57,919 nucleotides of DNA from Ardenticatenaceae bacterium (lineage in GTDB: Bacteria > Chloroflexota > Anaerolineae > Promineifilales > Promineifilaceae), in NCBI GenBank assembly GCA_030065875.1, contig JASJCR010000039.1:1-57919 (forward strand), written 5' to 3'. This document shows positions 26,409-37,200 of this stretch, one piece after another; position 1 is the stretch's first letter, and each line of letters begins with the position of its first letter. A model generated the notes under the pieces. That model had not been told where the DNA came from. It made no database searches and saw only the letters and a program-made list of their open reading frames with translations. Made by a program: the position numbers and the translations under genes.

Positions 26409-26765
26409 TCAGCTACTTCTCTTTTCTTCTCTCAATATGTCCGCAATTTCTGGGTACAAAGAAAGCAAATCCTCTTGAACGGTCTTCCACACTGTGGATA
26501 AATTGACTCCAAAATAATGATGAATTAGCTTATCTCTCATCCGTGACATTTCTCGCCACGGAACTTGGGAATATTTAATCTGGACATCTTTTGGAATATT
26601 TTTTGCGGCTTCCCCAATGATTTCCAAGGCTCGCACGACCGCAAACGACGTTTTCTCATCCTGTAAAAATGCCTCTTCATCAAGACCATCCACAAATTGA
26701 AGCGCTTTTCCAATATTGTCATGAATGTCCTGTAAAAAGTGCAAGTAAATGCGAGAGGATTTCAT
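26409..26765 (-). CDS. hepT: HepT-like HEPN ribonuclease toxin (DUF86)
   Basis: A 118-aa all-helical HEPN protein with the active-site motif RDKLIHHYFGV (R-x4-H-x-Y) and the family segment ALEIIGEAAKNIP. Known HepT toxins are RNases whose Tyr in the H-x-Y motif is AMPylated by the partner MntA nucleotidyltransferase, which silences them. The ATG overlaps the stop of the MntA gene (ATGA, 26762-26765), the usual tight coupling of this toxin-antitoxin system. Length and motifs are complete, so it is probably functional. It lies in a region without CGGCCG, suggesting acquisition by transfer. Confidence 0.92.
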   Translation of the reverse strand: MKSSRIYLHFLQDIHDNIGKALQFVDGLDEEAFLQDEKTSFAVVRALEIIGEAAKNIPKDVQIKYSQVPWREMSRMRDKLIHHYFGVNLSTVWKTVQEDLLSLYPEIADILREEKRSS

Positions 26766-27064
26766 ACGGCGATCGCTTCTTGCAGGATTCGCTTTTCTAA
26801 GGCTGGTTTTAAGGCAACTTTCATGACTAAATCAACATTTATGCCAAGCAGTTCAGATAAATGATCCTCCAACTCTACAAAAGTGAAAAGACTTGGTGTA
26901 TCTAAGAAGGTGACCAATACATCCAAATCGCTTCCCGTCGTTTGGTCCCCACGAACGTAAGAACCAAAAATCTCCAGTGACTTAACACGGAAATTTTGCT
27001 GCAGTTTTGGGAGATGAAGACGTAGCTTGTCCAAAAAAAGTTTGACTTGTGTTGAATTAGCCAT
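26762..27064 (-). CDS. mntA: MntA-like minimal nucleotidyltransferase antitoxin
   Basis: A 100-aa protein with the minimal nucleotidyltransferase signature GSYVRGDQTTGSDLDVLV (GS-x10-D-x-D) and a later acidic residue in INVDLVMK, the third metal ligand. In HepT/MntA systems it transfers AMP from ATP to the toxin. I chose the ATG at 27064: a TATAAT box ends seven bases before it, predicting a leaderless mRNA; an open frame from 27124 would start upstream of the promoter. It forms a two-gene operon with HepT (4-base overlap). Confidence 0.92.
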   Translation of the reverse strand: MANSTQVKLFLDKLRLHLPKLQQNFRVKSLEIFGSYVRGDQTTGSDLDVLVTFLDTPSLFTFVELEDHLSELLGINVDLVMKVALKPALEKRILQEAIAV

Positions 27065-27071
27065 AACCAAC

Positions 27072-27101
27072 ATTATATTAAATAAACTTGAGACAAAGCA
27101 A
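27072..27101 (-). promoter_or_regulatory. Promoter of mntA-hepT (leaderless transcript predicted)
   Basis: On the minus strand TTGCTT (27101-27096), an 18-base spacer and a perfect TATAAT (27077-27072) precede the mntA ATG by seven bases. Transcription should begin at or within a base or two of the ATG, explaining the absence of a ribosome site. Confidence 0.6.
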
Positions 27102-27175
27102 TCACGAAGACCTTGTTGAAACAAAGTATAATAATTTTATAGTTGATCACCATGATTCAAATATTTAGGCCTTGA

Positions 27176-27859
27176 TCAATATCTATCTTCATTTAATTTC
27201 TTTAGATAAAACCTCATCGAGTCCAGAACAAACTCAAAATCATTATGGCCCACAACTTGAGTTGAGTAACTCGTTGCTTTAAATAGGTTTAAATACCGGT
27301 TAATTACCACTTTACTAAGCCTCAATAATTCTTCAACATCATCATAAGTCAAAGGGTATTTTGAAGCCACATCATTCCCACTAATAACATTGCTGGCAGT
27401 TTTGTGAGCAAGAAGATTATTACGTACGATTATCAACTTTTTAACCACAGGATTGCCATCACTAACAGCGTGAACATCTTTTCTTAATTGAGGTTCATCT
27501 GGCTTGCGCGCATTTTTGGCTAAACTATCTACAAAAATATTCTCTTTCAACCGTTTACGAAATCTATCAATTTCAAACAAATCAAGGTTTGCTGCTATCG
27601 TATCGAGCAGATTCGTTAAAGAAAGAGATGAATTATGGCTATCAAAAATTCTAATCAATCTAAAAATTGTGGCGTCTAGATGCGCTTGAAATGTAAATGA
27701 CCAAAATGCCGGTGATTGATTAAATTCTTTCTCATATTTTTCAATCTGATCTATCAAATCTGAATGCAAACGCCAATGAATATTTGCGTCTACAATTTCT
27801 GAAACAAGGGAGTGAAGTAAATTTTCGAATTCATCTTCTGATTTAAAATCAATTACCAT
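27176..27859 (-). CDS. HEPN/AbiU2-like protein
   Basis: A 227-aa all-helical protein. The motif IIVRNNLLAHK in its second half fits the R-x4-6-H HEPN active site in the form seen in AbiU2-like proteins, and the earlier segment FWSFTFQAHLDATIFRLIRIFD matches the helix that precedes it in that group. AbiU2 belongs to phage abortive-infection systems; HEPN proteins of this type are predicted RNases or RNA-binding effectors. It is strongly A/T-rich and directly upstream of the mntA-hepT pair on the same strand, but separated by about 110 bases with that pair's own promoter. No dedicated antitoxin is seen. Confidence 0.65.
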   Translation of the reverse strand: MVIDFKSEDEFENLLHSLVSEIVDANIHWRLHSDLIDQIEKYEKEFNQSPAFWSFTFQAHLDATIFRLIRIFDSHNSSLSLTNLLDTIAANLDLFEIDRFRKRLKENIFVDSLAKNARKPDEPQLRKDVHAVSDGNPVVKKLIIVRNNLLAHKTASNVISGNDVASKYPLTYDDVEELLRLSKVVINRYLNLFKATSYSTQVVGHNDFEFVLDSMRFYLKKLNEDRY

Positions 27860-27983
27860 TTCTTTAATCCGTAAATCAGGTTGTGGTTTTATAACGCAGC
27901 CGAATAAATTCGGCCGTTTCTCCTTTCCATTTATCCTTTAAGGCGAGAAAATACCATCTGCGGAAAGTATTTTTGTTGTCGGG

Positions 27984-28038
27984 GTTTTCCGAAACCACTA
28001 ATGATGTCCGGAATTTTGTCCCTAACTAATTTATTGTA
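27984..28038 (-). pseudogene. Remnant of a MazG-like/phosphoribosyl-ATP pyrophosphohydrolase-like gene
   Basis: The minus strand encodes YNKLVRDKIPDIISGFGKP, the N-terminus typical of small MazG-like nucleotide pyrophosphohydrolases. The frame then loses any likeness and ends in a stop at 27931. No ribosome site or start fits, and a decayed R1 repeat (about 28040-28102) abuts it. The rest of gap 27860-28123 has a GCCGAA/TTCGGC hairpin (27899-27914) and nothing else supported. Confidence 0.45.
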
Positions 28039-28123
28039 TCCGTAGGTTACGCAGATTAGAGGAGAAATATCAGAGTCAATCCGTGCTATCCGCGGCTGTT
28101 TTTTTATTGTGATCCACTTAAAA

Positions 28124-28966
28124 TCAATTGTCACATAAATAGTAGTTGTGGTCGCACCCCTCACTTATAAAGATTAGTGGAAAATAAACCACATGATCCC
28201 TATACAGCTGCCATATTTCACTTTTAGACAAAGCCCGATTATAAATAATCACTTCATCAATTGAACCCTGAAAGAAATCTATTGGTGGGCTCATTCGTGC
28301 ACCAAGCATAACCGCGACTTCCCGATTAAATTGACCTACAGTGGGTGACTGTGATTGATTGACACCATCTACATAAAAATAGGTTGCATTTCCATCTGTA
28401 CCCCAACTGACGTTATGCCATTCGCCATCGTTTACCAAAACATCTGAATCAACTGAAACACCCCCATATAATCTGACCCTGGCTCTTCCCCCGGCAACCA
28501 CACATGCGAAGTCTGGCCCGCCTCCCGGCTGACCAGCCAAAGCCATACCATAATTTTGGGTCGTTTTAATCCATACTGAAAAATGGATTGGATCACCAAC
28601 ATTCCACATGCTGGTCATATCAAGCGAGGTTTCTACAAAATCGTCTCCATCTAAGCTTAGCGCTTGCCCCCGATAACCATCTGTCCAGGTACCACCGTAA
28701 ACAAAACTGTGGAAGTTGTTCCCGCTAGAATCTTCCGCATTTCCATCAAGAGGATAATAGGCGACGATACCGTCTGCCAATGATTTAAGAACCGATTTGT
28801 CGTAGACGGTATCTGATTGCTCAGAAGTCACCTGGTCGTTGATTTGCGGTGTAAATGTGTCTGATGTAGGCAGCACGTCAAACGAAAACGCGGGTCCAAA
28901 AACCCAGGTTGCTGAAAAAACAGTAATTAAAACTAGAAATAGAAATTTAAGTCGATGAGTGTTCAT
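28124..28966 (-). CDS. Secreted LamG/concanavalin-like domain protein
   Basis: A 280-aa protein with a signal peptide (residues about 1-28, FLFLVLITVFSATWVFGPA) and one LamG-type jelly roll (about 70-265): IVAYYPLDGNAEDSSGN start, ALSLDGDDFVET, FSVWIKT, and the closing SIDEVIIYNRALSKSEI. Such domains bind glycans or proteins outside the cell. The C-terminus carries VVYFPLIFI, related to the V-F-L-P tail of two other secreted proteins in the window. The ATG at 28966 is used because the signal follows directly. It overlaps the stop of the upstream TPR regulator by 20 bases, so it is probably translated from the same mRNA. Confidence 0.87.
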   Translation of the reverse strand: MNTHRLKFLFLVLITVFSATWVFGPAFSFDVLPTSDTFTPQINDQVTSEQSDTVYDKSVLKSLADGIVAYYPLDGNAEDSSGNNFHSFVYGGTWTDGYRGQALSLDGDDFVETSLDMTSMWNVGDPIHFSVWIKTTQNYGMALAGQPGGGPDFACVVAGGRARVRLYGGVSVDSDVLVNDGEWHNVSWGTDGNATYFYVDGVNQSQSPTVGQFNREVAVMLGARMSPPIDFFQGSIDEVIIYNRALSKSEIWQLYRDHVVYFPLIFISEGCDHNYYLCDN

Positions 28967-31016
28967 TATCTCCCTCACGTATATATTTTGTCCCCCGGCC
29001 GACCCCCACACGTTCAATTAAGCCGCTCTCACACATCTCGTTGAGATCCCGGTACGCCTGACTCTTCCCCACCCCGGTAAGGGCCATATACTGCTGCCGA
29101 TTAATACCGCCCTCGGCTTCGATAAACGCCAGCACCCGCGCCTCCCGATCTCCGATCTCTCCCGCCAGAGCGGGGAACTGCGTTTTTAACTCTTCAAACT
29201 CGGCCGCAAAGCGGGTCAGCTCCAATTCCTCAGTCAAAGCGACCCCTTCATCAAAATAGCGCCGGGCCTCGGCAAAGCGCTGCACGGTGGCATGCCCCTC
29301 CGCCAGATCATAACAGACATTAGCCAGCCAGTTGCGGTTGCCGGTCTCATGCCAGATATCGTATGTGGCCAGGTAATGTTCGATTGCTTGCTCGATATCC
29401 CCCAGAAAATACCAGCAGCCACCCAACCCTTTATGAGCCACGGCCAGCGTCTGGACATTGCCCGACCGCTCCGCCCAGCGATAGCTTTTCTCCAGATACT
29501 CGCGGGCCTGCTCGTACGCTTCGCTAAACATGTAGTCGAGACCCACCATATAGGCCATTTTGGTCATGCGCTCGATATCACCAGAAGCTTCGGCCGACGT
29601 CAGCGCCTTTAAATGAAACGGCAGCGCGGCCGCGGCGGAGTCGGTCCGGGCCACCAGCTCCGCCCGCGCGTTGTACAAATCACACCACAAAAAGCTGTCG
29701 GCCGGTGGAATCAGGGCCTCAGCCGCGCTCAAATCGCTGTCGGCCTGGGGGTAATCCGGCCGATCCTGGATAAAGATCCACGCCCGATCGATATACATGC
29801 GGGTCACCACCGGGTTTAGGGAATTCTTCTTTTCCAAAGCCCGCTCAAACAGGTCAAAACAGATGGCGTAATGGCTCAGGCATGCGTCGAGATTAACCCG
29901 CGACAGATTCTTAGCTCGCTGATAGTAGGCGGTCATCTTGATCTCTAGATCGGCCGCCCCCAGCGCCTCCCGGCCGTAGGCCAGCGCCAGATCGAGATCG
30001 TCCTCCCACTTGGCTGCCCGGGCGGCGATCATCATAAAGCGGGACCAGTTGTCTATATCAATGCCGTTCGCCTTATACCCACCGGCCGCAATTTGCCCCA
30101 GTAAATCGCTTAAGCCATGCGGCCGCTCAGCGGCAAAGAGCGCTTCTTCTTGCTCAATGACCAGCCGCACCGCCTCAGCCACCAGTCCAGCCCGAAAGGC
30201 ATGCGCTACGGCCGGCTGCACCTGCCCAAAGCGTCGAAACCGCTGATAAAGGACGATCTGGCTCTCCGCCTGGTAATCATTGGGAATTAGCTCGCGCAGC
30301 AGACGCTTGAGCGCCTTTGGCTGAGTGATTTCATCTTTATCGGTTTCAAATCGCAGCAGAAAAAGATCGGCTAAGCGGCGTAAAATGTTTTGCTCATCCG
30401 GTGTAAAAAAATGCCTCCACTGAAGGTTTTCCTCAACCAGGACAACAGCGGTCAAAACGGCCGTCTCCCCCGGCTTAAGCCGGCCAAGTCGGCTTCCCCA
30501 GAACCACCGCCGCCGGCCGGTTAAATCAGCCGGCTGATAACACTCTCGATAGAGTATCCGCGCTAAACCGGCCAGCGCGGCCGCCCGCCATTCATAAAAA
30601 GTCTGATCGGCGATCCCCAGCTGCTCGGCCAGGTCGGCTACCCGCCTGTTTTTGAGGTAAAAGCCGTGCAAAACGTGATAGTGACGCCAGATGTTGGCAA
30701 ACCGGTCCGGCTCCCCGGCCGGTTTGAGTTGAGCCATCCCCCACTGCAGCACGGCTGACGTCAGCTCGTGCCGGTTTGAGGGGGTTGGGGGCTCGTCGAG
30801 GAAGAGAATGTCGCCAAATAGCGGGGTGCGCAGCAGCGGGGTGGCGGACAGGGCCGGTAAATCTCCGTCGCGATACGACTTGAGCAGCTCAACAAGGCCG
30901 TTCTGGAATTCCAATTGCGTCAGGCGTTTCATGACTTTACGTCCCATCGGTTGGGAACCGGCCGCTTTGCGTCCCATTCCCTGCAAAATTGTAAAGGTTT
31001 TTAACGGATTTGCCAT
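28947..31016 (-). CDS. TPR-containing HTH regulator
   Basis: A 689-aa soluble protein. Near the N-terminus a helix-turn-helix-like segment (RVADLAEQLGIADQTFYEWR, about 120-145) is followed by a large helical region with TPR repeats (about 400-600, including AVAHKGLGGCWYFLGDIEQA). A winged helix lies at the C-terminus (about 640-680, INRQQYMALTGVGKSQAYRD, then LIERVGVG). It is a predicted cytoplasmic transcription regulator that binds a peptide or protein ligand through TPRs. The start is uncertain: three in-frame Met codons lie in the first 30 residues and none has a clear ribosome site. It diverges from the giant secreted protein gene (220 bases apart, with a decayed R1 repeat) and overlaps the LamG gene, suggesting that it controls these surface proteins. 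Confidence 0.8.
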   Translation of the reverse strand: MANPLKTFTILQGMGRKAAGSQPMGRKVMKRLTQLEFQNGLVELLKSYRDGDLPALSATPLLRTPLFGDILFLDEPPTPSNRHELTSAVLQWGMAQLKPAGEPDRFANIWRHYHVLHGFYLKNRRVADLAEQLGIADQTFYEWRAAALAGLARILYRECYQPADLTGRRRWFWGSRLGRLKPGETAVLTAVVLVEENLQWRHFFTPDEQNILRRLADLFLLRFETDKDEITQPKALKRLLRELIPNDYQAESQIVLYQRFRRFGQVQPAVAHAFRAGLVAEAVRLVIEQEEALFAAERPHGLSDLLGQIAAGGYKANGIDIDNWSRFMMIAARAAKWEDDLDLALAYGREALGAADLEIKMTAYYQRAKNLSRVNLDACLSHYAICFDLFERALEKKNSLNPVVTRMYIDRAWIFIQDRPDYPQADSDLSAAEALIPPADSFLWCDLYNARAELVARTDSAAAALPFHLKALTSAEASGDIERMTKMAYMVGLDYMFSEAYEQAREYLEKSYRWAERSGNVQTLAVAHKGLGGCWYFLGDIEQAIEHYLATYDIWHETGNRNWLANVCYDLAEGHATVQRFAEARRYFDEGVALTEELELTRFAAEFEELKTQFPALAGEIGDREARVLAFIEAEGGINRQQYMALTGVGKSQAYRDLNEMCESGLIERVGVGRGTKYIREGDNEHSST

Positions 31017-31236
31017 AGTCCGGATGATTCAAACGCGCGCCGAGATCCGGTACTGTGTACCCAATGGGTTTGTTTTATCTCTTCATTTGTTCCAGCAGGA
31101 ACAATCAGACAAACCAAATATTCAAAATTCGTCCGCAGAGCCGAAAGAACTAAACCACAGATTTTTTTACTTATCTGCGGAAATCTGCGGACCTTTCTCC
31201 AGGTTACACCAATGGATGGTAAAGAGGAGGTTTTCC

Positions 31237-34200
31237 ATGTTATCGTTTTTCCCAACCGCACGCGCACGCCGCGTCAATTTTCCGCGCCCCGATCTCTTTT
31301 TCAAGGGAGGCGCGGCATTGCTGTTTCTAGCCCTGCTGCTGGCCGGCAACGCCGCCTCAGTGGTGCCCGTTTCACCGCTAACGCCACCCCACCCAACCGA
31401 CCGGCCGCTCCCCCCCGGCCCCTGGACCGGCAGCGGGGTGGAAGTCACCGCCATGCGAGATGGCTTCACTCGCCATTTTGACCTCGGCAGCGGCCAGTTT
31501 GTGGCCGAGGTGTCGCTGATTCCCCGCTTTTACCAGTCAGCCAATGGTGAATGGCAGCCAATTGACCCCTCATTTACCCCCACCGACAGCGGCTGGGTGG
31601 TGGAAGCCAACAGCTTAACCGCTGAAGTCTACCGCGAAACCCAGGCGGTGACGCTGCGCCACAGCGGCCAGGAGCTTACCTGGCGGCCGGTCTCCATCCT
31701 GAGCGATGGTGAACAGCTGGCCCAGCCGCACCTCGCGGAAGAGGCGGCTTTCTGGCGCACCCCTGCCGCTTCAGCCGCGGCAAATCAAATCACCATGAAC
31801 CGCTACTGGGCCAATGAGGGCAGTAGCCGCCCGGCCGCTATCGAAAACCGCTTTAGCAGCGAGCCCGGCCGCTTTACCCCGCAGCTGATTTTCCACGAAA
31901 TCCCCGCCCTTGATGGCAAAAGTGAATGGCTGACTGTGCAGAGCGAGCTTATCCTCGACCCATCCACCCGCTTCTTCGTCACCGGCGAAGAGATGACCCT
32001 TCCTTTTGAGAGCGAGCAGCCAATTGATCTGTACACCACCGACGGTGCCTATCTGCTGACCCTCGACCCGCCGCAGGTGTTTGAAGTGGACAATCCGGAA
32101 GAAAGCGCCGGCGGAAAATATTCGCTGTCATCCTCTGAGAACGGCGTCCTGCTGTCGATCAGCACCCCGGCCGCCTGGTGGAACCGGGCCTCTCTGGCTC
32201 TTCCGGCCGCCGTTGATCCCACGATGCACGTCCTCAAAAATATGATCCAGCGGGAAATCATCGGCTACTCCTCGACCTATGACGATGATGGTGATCCACC
32301 ATTTGGAGACGATCCTTACCATCGCAATGCCTCGGTTATAGATCGCATCTGCGCCGGTTACGGCGTATCTGGTGTAGGCAGCGATCAGCACAAAATGCGC
32401 GTGCACAGCGCCTACATCAAGTATCAGCTGCCGTCACTCCCGGACGGTTTGCAGCCCACCGCCGCCTACCTGGTTGGCTCGCCAACGCACAAAACGTTCC
32501 CCGTTGCACCCCAAAAAGAGAAGTCTTGGGTCACCCTCATGTTAACCAAGGCCACAGCTGATTGGACCACCCTAACCGACCCGCTCATTGCTCCATGGAG
32601 CTACCCTGCTTATGATTCAGGGGCCGGAATCCCCAAACTGGTCAACATCCCCGACGCCACTTTTGGTATGTTTGACTTTCCGGTGACCAGCTGGGATGTG
32701 ACCTCGTTTGTGCAGGATTGGTACACCGACTACTACGACAATTTTCAATACGACAATTACCACGGGTTTCGCCTATACCCTTTCTTTGGCGATCGCAACT
32801 TCTTCAGCTATGAAAACGGACCGTTAGCCGGTGCTGAACCAACCTCACGCGCCTGTTTTCCCTCAACCGCCAGTTGGGAAACACCCCCTGGCCCAAACGA
32901 TCTACAGGCAAATGGCGAGGGGCTGATCCTCTATGTCCAGTACGAATCGCCCAACCTGGTGGCCAACGAATTTCGCACCGACCAGGTGCCTTCGGCCGCG
33001 CCCAACGGTACCTACGACTTCCAGTATCACGAGTATGATCTGCCGGCAATCGGTAACGATTGGCAGCTTGTGGCCGCCCAGGGTATGCACTCGTTTGGCA
33101 GTTCGATCACCGACGCCAAAACTCCGCTGACCCTGGTCACGGAAGACGGCCAGGACCTGGTTCGGGTCAATCTGGGCAATGCCGACGACAATTCACAGGG
33201 GTACAGCCACAAGCCGAATTACGTGGTGATCAACGGGCAGCAAAACCCAGCCCCCAACCTCAAGGTCCGGGTAGAGGCGGATGATAACCCCAACAACGAC
33301 CACAACGCCAAGCGGTACAATTTGCAAACGGTCACGGCCGCGCCGGCACCCATCATGCCCCTACCTGGCCTGACAACCGTGGTCGAAATTGATCTTTTCC
33401 GCGAAATTATCGCCGGTCAGGGATTTAATTTTGCGGCCGACACCACCGTCGAGCTTTATATTCCCTATAACACCATCGGTATTCCCGCCAACAGGGCAGG
33501 CGACTACGATCTGCGGCTCTTTTCCGGGGCGATGCCCACCCCCTATGCCGGCCGCTCCGAAATGGGTGCGCCGCTGACGGCCGGACCGGACGGTTACGAA
33601 ATCGAAGTGGTCATCAATGACGACAACGCCGGCAGCTGGCTGCTGGTCCTCAACAGCAACATCGGCCGCACCATCGTCGATATGCCGGTCCAGGTCACCA
33701 CCTGCCAAAACGATGACGACGTGGTGCGCTACCCGCTGCACGGGGATTGTGTAGAGCTGCGCAAGCCGTCTCCTTCCGATTTGCAAAATTCAAACATGAC
33801 AGTCACGGCCGGTGGTTTGCGCATCTTTAATCCGGCCGGATTTGACGGTCCCTGCAACAGTCAATGCTCGACCTTAGAAAAAACGCAGAATGGGACACCG
33901 GTGATGCCGCTGCTGGGGCAGGTTGGCGATGACACTCACTGGGTGGCCCTCAAAAATGGCAAATTTACCCTCAACCAAAACAGCGGAGAAATTGCGACCA
34001 CGCCGGGAGCACGCCTCGTGCTGGCCGATTTTAGCCAGCCGGCCATTCAGTCGCTGCCGGTCATTCGCGGCCAGTTCGAGATCCAGTTCGGGCAGACCGA
34101 GCTGCAAACGATCTCCTCTCCATCGGCGACCTATCTACTCATCAGCGACCCGATGCTCAACGGTGGGCCTCAGGATGGCTGGTCGTTCACCGTTGACTTC

Positions 34201-37200
34201 ACCACCGATCGCTTTAACGGGGTCGGTCCATTCAAGCCTTCGGTTTTACCCACCGAGGGTGAAACCCCCACCCAGTTTAGCTTTGACGCCGACTGGTCGA
34301 TCACGGCCGCCGGTGGTTCGTCACTGCTGGGCAACGTCGCCTTTGGCAGCGTCAACGCGGTGCCCATCAAGGTGGGATCGGTCAACGTTACCCCGCCCAC
34401 AACCGGCTATTCGATCGAGCATATCGCCCAACACGCCTATCCAAGCTTTCCACAGGCAATACCGATCTTCCAGCAGGTGCGCATGGCCAAGGCGACCATC
34501 TTCCAGGCGGATGAAATGGGTGCGGCCAAGCTGCCGGTGCAGGCAGTGATTTTTATCACCCCCGGCAAGTCGATTGTCGAACCTAACCCGTTGCTCGAAG
34601 AGACCGCTAACGGCAGTTTAAAGCAGATGTCGGTACAGTGCGGCACCCACTGCTTTGATCTGCGTGGAGATTTAGACGCCATGGCGGCCGGTGGTCCGAT
34701 CATCGTGCGCGAATACCAGATGCCGGATATCGTGATCGAAGACAGCGCCAATACCGTGATGATGAACTTACCAACCGGGGTCGAAATTTACAGTGCCGAT
34801 CACCCTATGACCCAGGCGATCCAGATGGACGACCTGTCGTTTAACTACGGTGCATTTGGAGCCAGCGTACGCACATACGAAGGGCCGTGTCCCGGCCCGC
34901 GCAACCCGCTTGACCCCGGTGGCCCCCCAACGGACGGTCCCAACACCACGGTCGTGATTGGAACGGCTAGCATGAGCATGCCCAATCTTGACTCCGACAG
35001 CGCCGATGCCAATGGCGGGCCGGAAATCAGCGTGGGTTTCACCCTCTGCGAAGGCTCGCTGCGCGAACTTAACTTTACGTTTAGCACCGGCAGCTTGACC
35101 GGTATTCCGGTCGGCAGCAGCGGCCTGTTTATGCACTTGATTGGCGGTACAATATCACTCACACCCCAACAGCCGGGGCAGCAAAGCTTTACTACCGTGA
35201 CCCTGGAAGTACAGTTCCGCGGCATGACCCCTTATGAGAACGCCTCCAACATTTTTGTCCGCGGCCAGGTGATAATCGATTCGCGCGGTTTGTTCGATGT
35301 CCAGCTTGACGCCGGTATCCAGGTTTTTGCCAATATTGGTCTGGCGGTTGAAGGCCACTTCTGGGTGGCCTGGTCTCCGCTCGACCTGGGATTCGAAGTT
35401 GAGGCGTGTATCCCCTACGATGGTAAATTCCCCCAAAGTCAGTGGAACTCAGCAAATAATCTGTGCAAAGGGGACGAGCTGCTCTACGGCATGCTGCGGA
35501 TGCACGTGTGGCAGGGGCAGGGGTGGCAAAATCAATATCACTGGCTGCCTGATAACGACGATCTGCACACGGCCGCTCGATTTGAAGCGCGGATCACGAT
35601 CAAGGCCGGGATGATCGCCAGCGCCGGACCGTTCGTCTTGCCCCCTGGCGACATTGAGCTGATCGGTATCAAGCTGGCCTTTGGCGAATTCTGCCTGAAC
35701 GCCACCTGTACCCAATATGAATGGGGGGTCATGGGTGCCCTCATTATTCTAGGGTATGACGTTGGTCTCTACTACGGATTTGACTCCGGCATCAGCTTCA
35801 TCCTCGGCAGCGACGATCACATCCTGATCGATGAGTTTGGGCAAAGCGCCGATCAGCCGTTTACGCTGAACGGCATCGAACAGCTGGATTCAACCAGGCG
35901 CACGACCACCGTCAACGTCGGCAGCGGGGTTCCCAGCGCCCTCTTTGGGCTGAGCATGTACGATTACGCCAATATGAAATTGTCGCTTAAGGAGCCGGCC
36001 CCCGGCAATCGGGTCATCAACATTAAATCAAATGACCCGGATGTTACCGTAACCGTCGCAACAACCCATGACCCAAATGGGAATGCAATCGGCGATTTTG
36101 TCTCAATCGCCGTGCAGAATCCGCTACCGGGCGAGTGGGAAGTCGAAATGGAGGTTGATGATCTGGAGAATGGGAACGCGGCCGACTTCTCTTTCTTCTA
36201 CTTCGCCAACCAGGGGCCGCCAGAAGTCGAGTTTGATCCACTGCCTAACACGTTAATCGATCAGGCCACCCTGCCGATCAGCTGGAGCTCCGATATTCGG
36301 GACAACACCGACATGTGGATTTCGCTCTATTATGAGACAATGACCGAGGTTTACAGCGATACCGTCAGCACAGTGGGACCCATCATTGAGCGGGTGCCGC
36401 TGGAACAGGTCAACACCACCTCCTGGGATCTGAGCGGCATCCCCACCGGTGAGTACAAGCTGTTCGCCCGCCTGGAAAACGCAGCTGCGGCGCTGACTGA
36501 AAGCTGTGGCGCTGATTATGCTTACAGCAACGATCCCAGCGCCCCTTGTAACACCATGCTGGCTCCGGGGTTGGTCCTGACGGGAGATGAGATTTTGATC
36601 AAACACGAAATCTCGATCCTCAACACCGTGCCCCCGGCCGCACCCACCATCATCAACGCCTATCCCGACGGGGTGAGTAACGTGGTGGTGCGCTGGGATC
36701 CCAACAGCGAAGCGGATCTGGCGGGGTATATCGTCACCTGCATCCAACCAGGGCTGCAGCGCCGCGTGCGAGTCAGCGCCAAGCTGGCCGGTATCAGCAC
36801 CCTGGCCGAGTCGGGGCAGGTGAACGGGCTCGATTCCGGGGTGCAGGCCTCCTGTTCGGTGCAGGCGTATGATACCAGCGGCAACGTCAGCGGCCCCTCG
36901 GCCGCGCAGACGGCGACCCCGTCCGGCCAGATACCCAATCCACCGGCACAGGTGCCTCAGATCACGCCGGTGAACAACACGCTCAACGGGTTCACGCTGT
37001 CGTGGGGTGCGGTCAACCAGGCCGCCGGCTATGTGGTCAACATCTTGAAGATTACCCCGTCCAACGGTCTGCCGGACCTGCCCGCCTTTGACGTGCAGCA
37101 GACACAGGCGGTTAGCGGCGGCTACCCGGCCGATGTCGGCAGCGTCACCACCCACCAGGTTTCCGGTCTGGAACCCGGGGCCACCTATCAGGTTCAGGTC

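Noticed and set aside
26268..26501. 77-aa plus-strand frame near hepT
   Set aside because: It overlaps the 3' end of hepT on the other strand, and has no ribosome site and no recognisable content.
33923..34549. 208-aa alternative frame inside the giant protein gene
   Set aside because: It is Arg/Ser/Pro-rich low-complexity sequence, typical of a shifted frame of a GC-rich gene.
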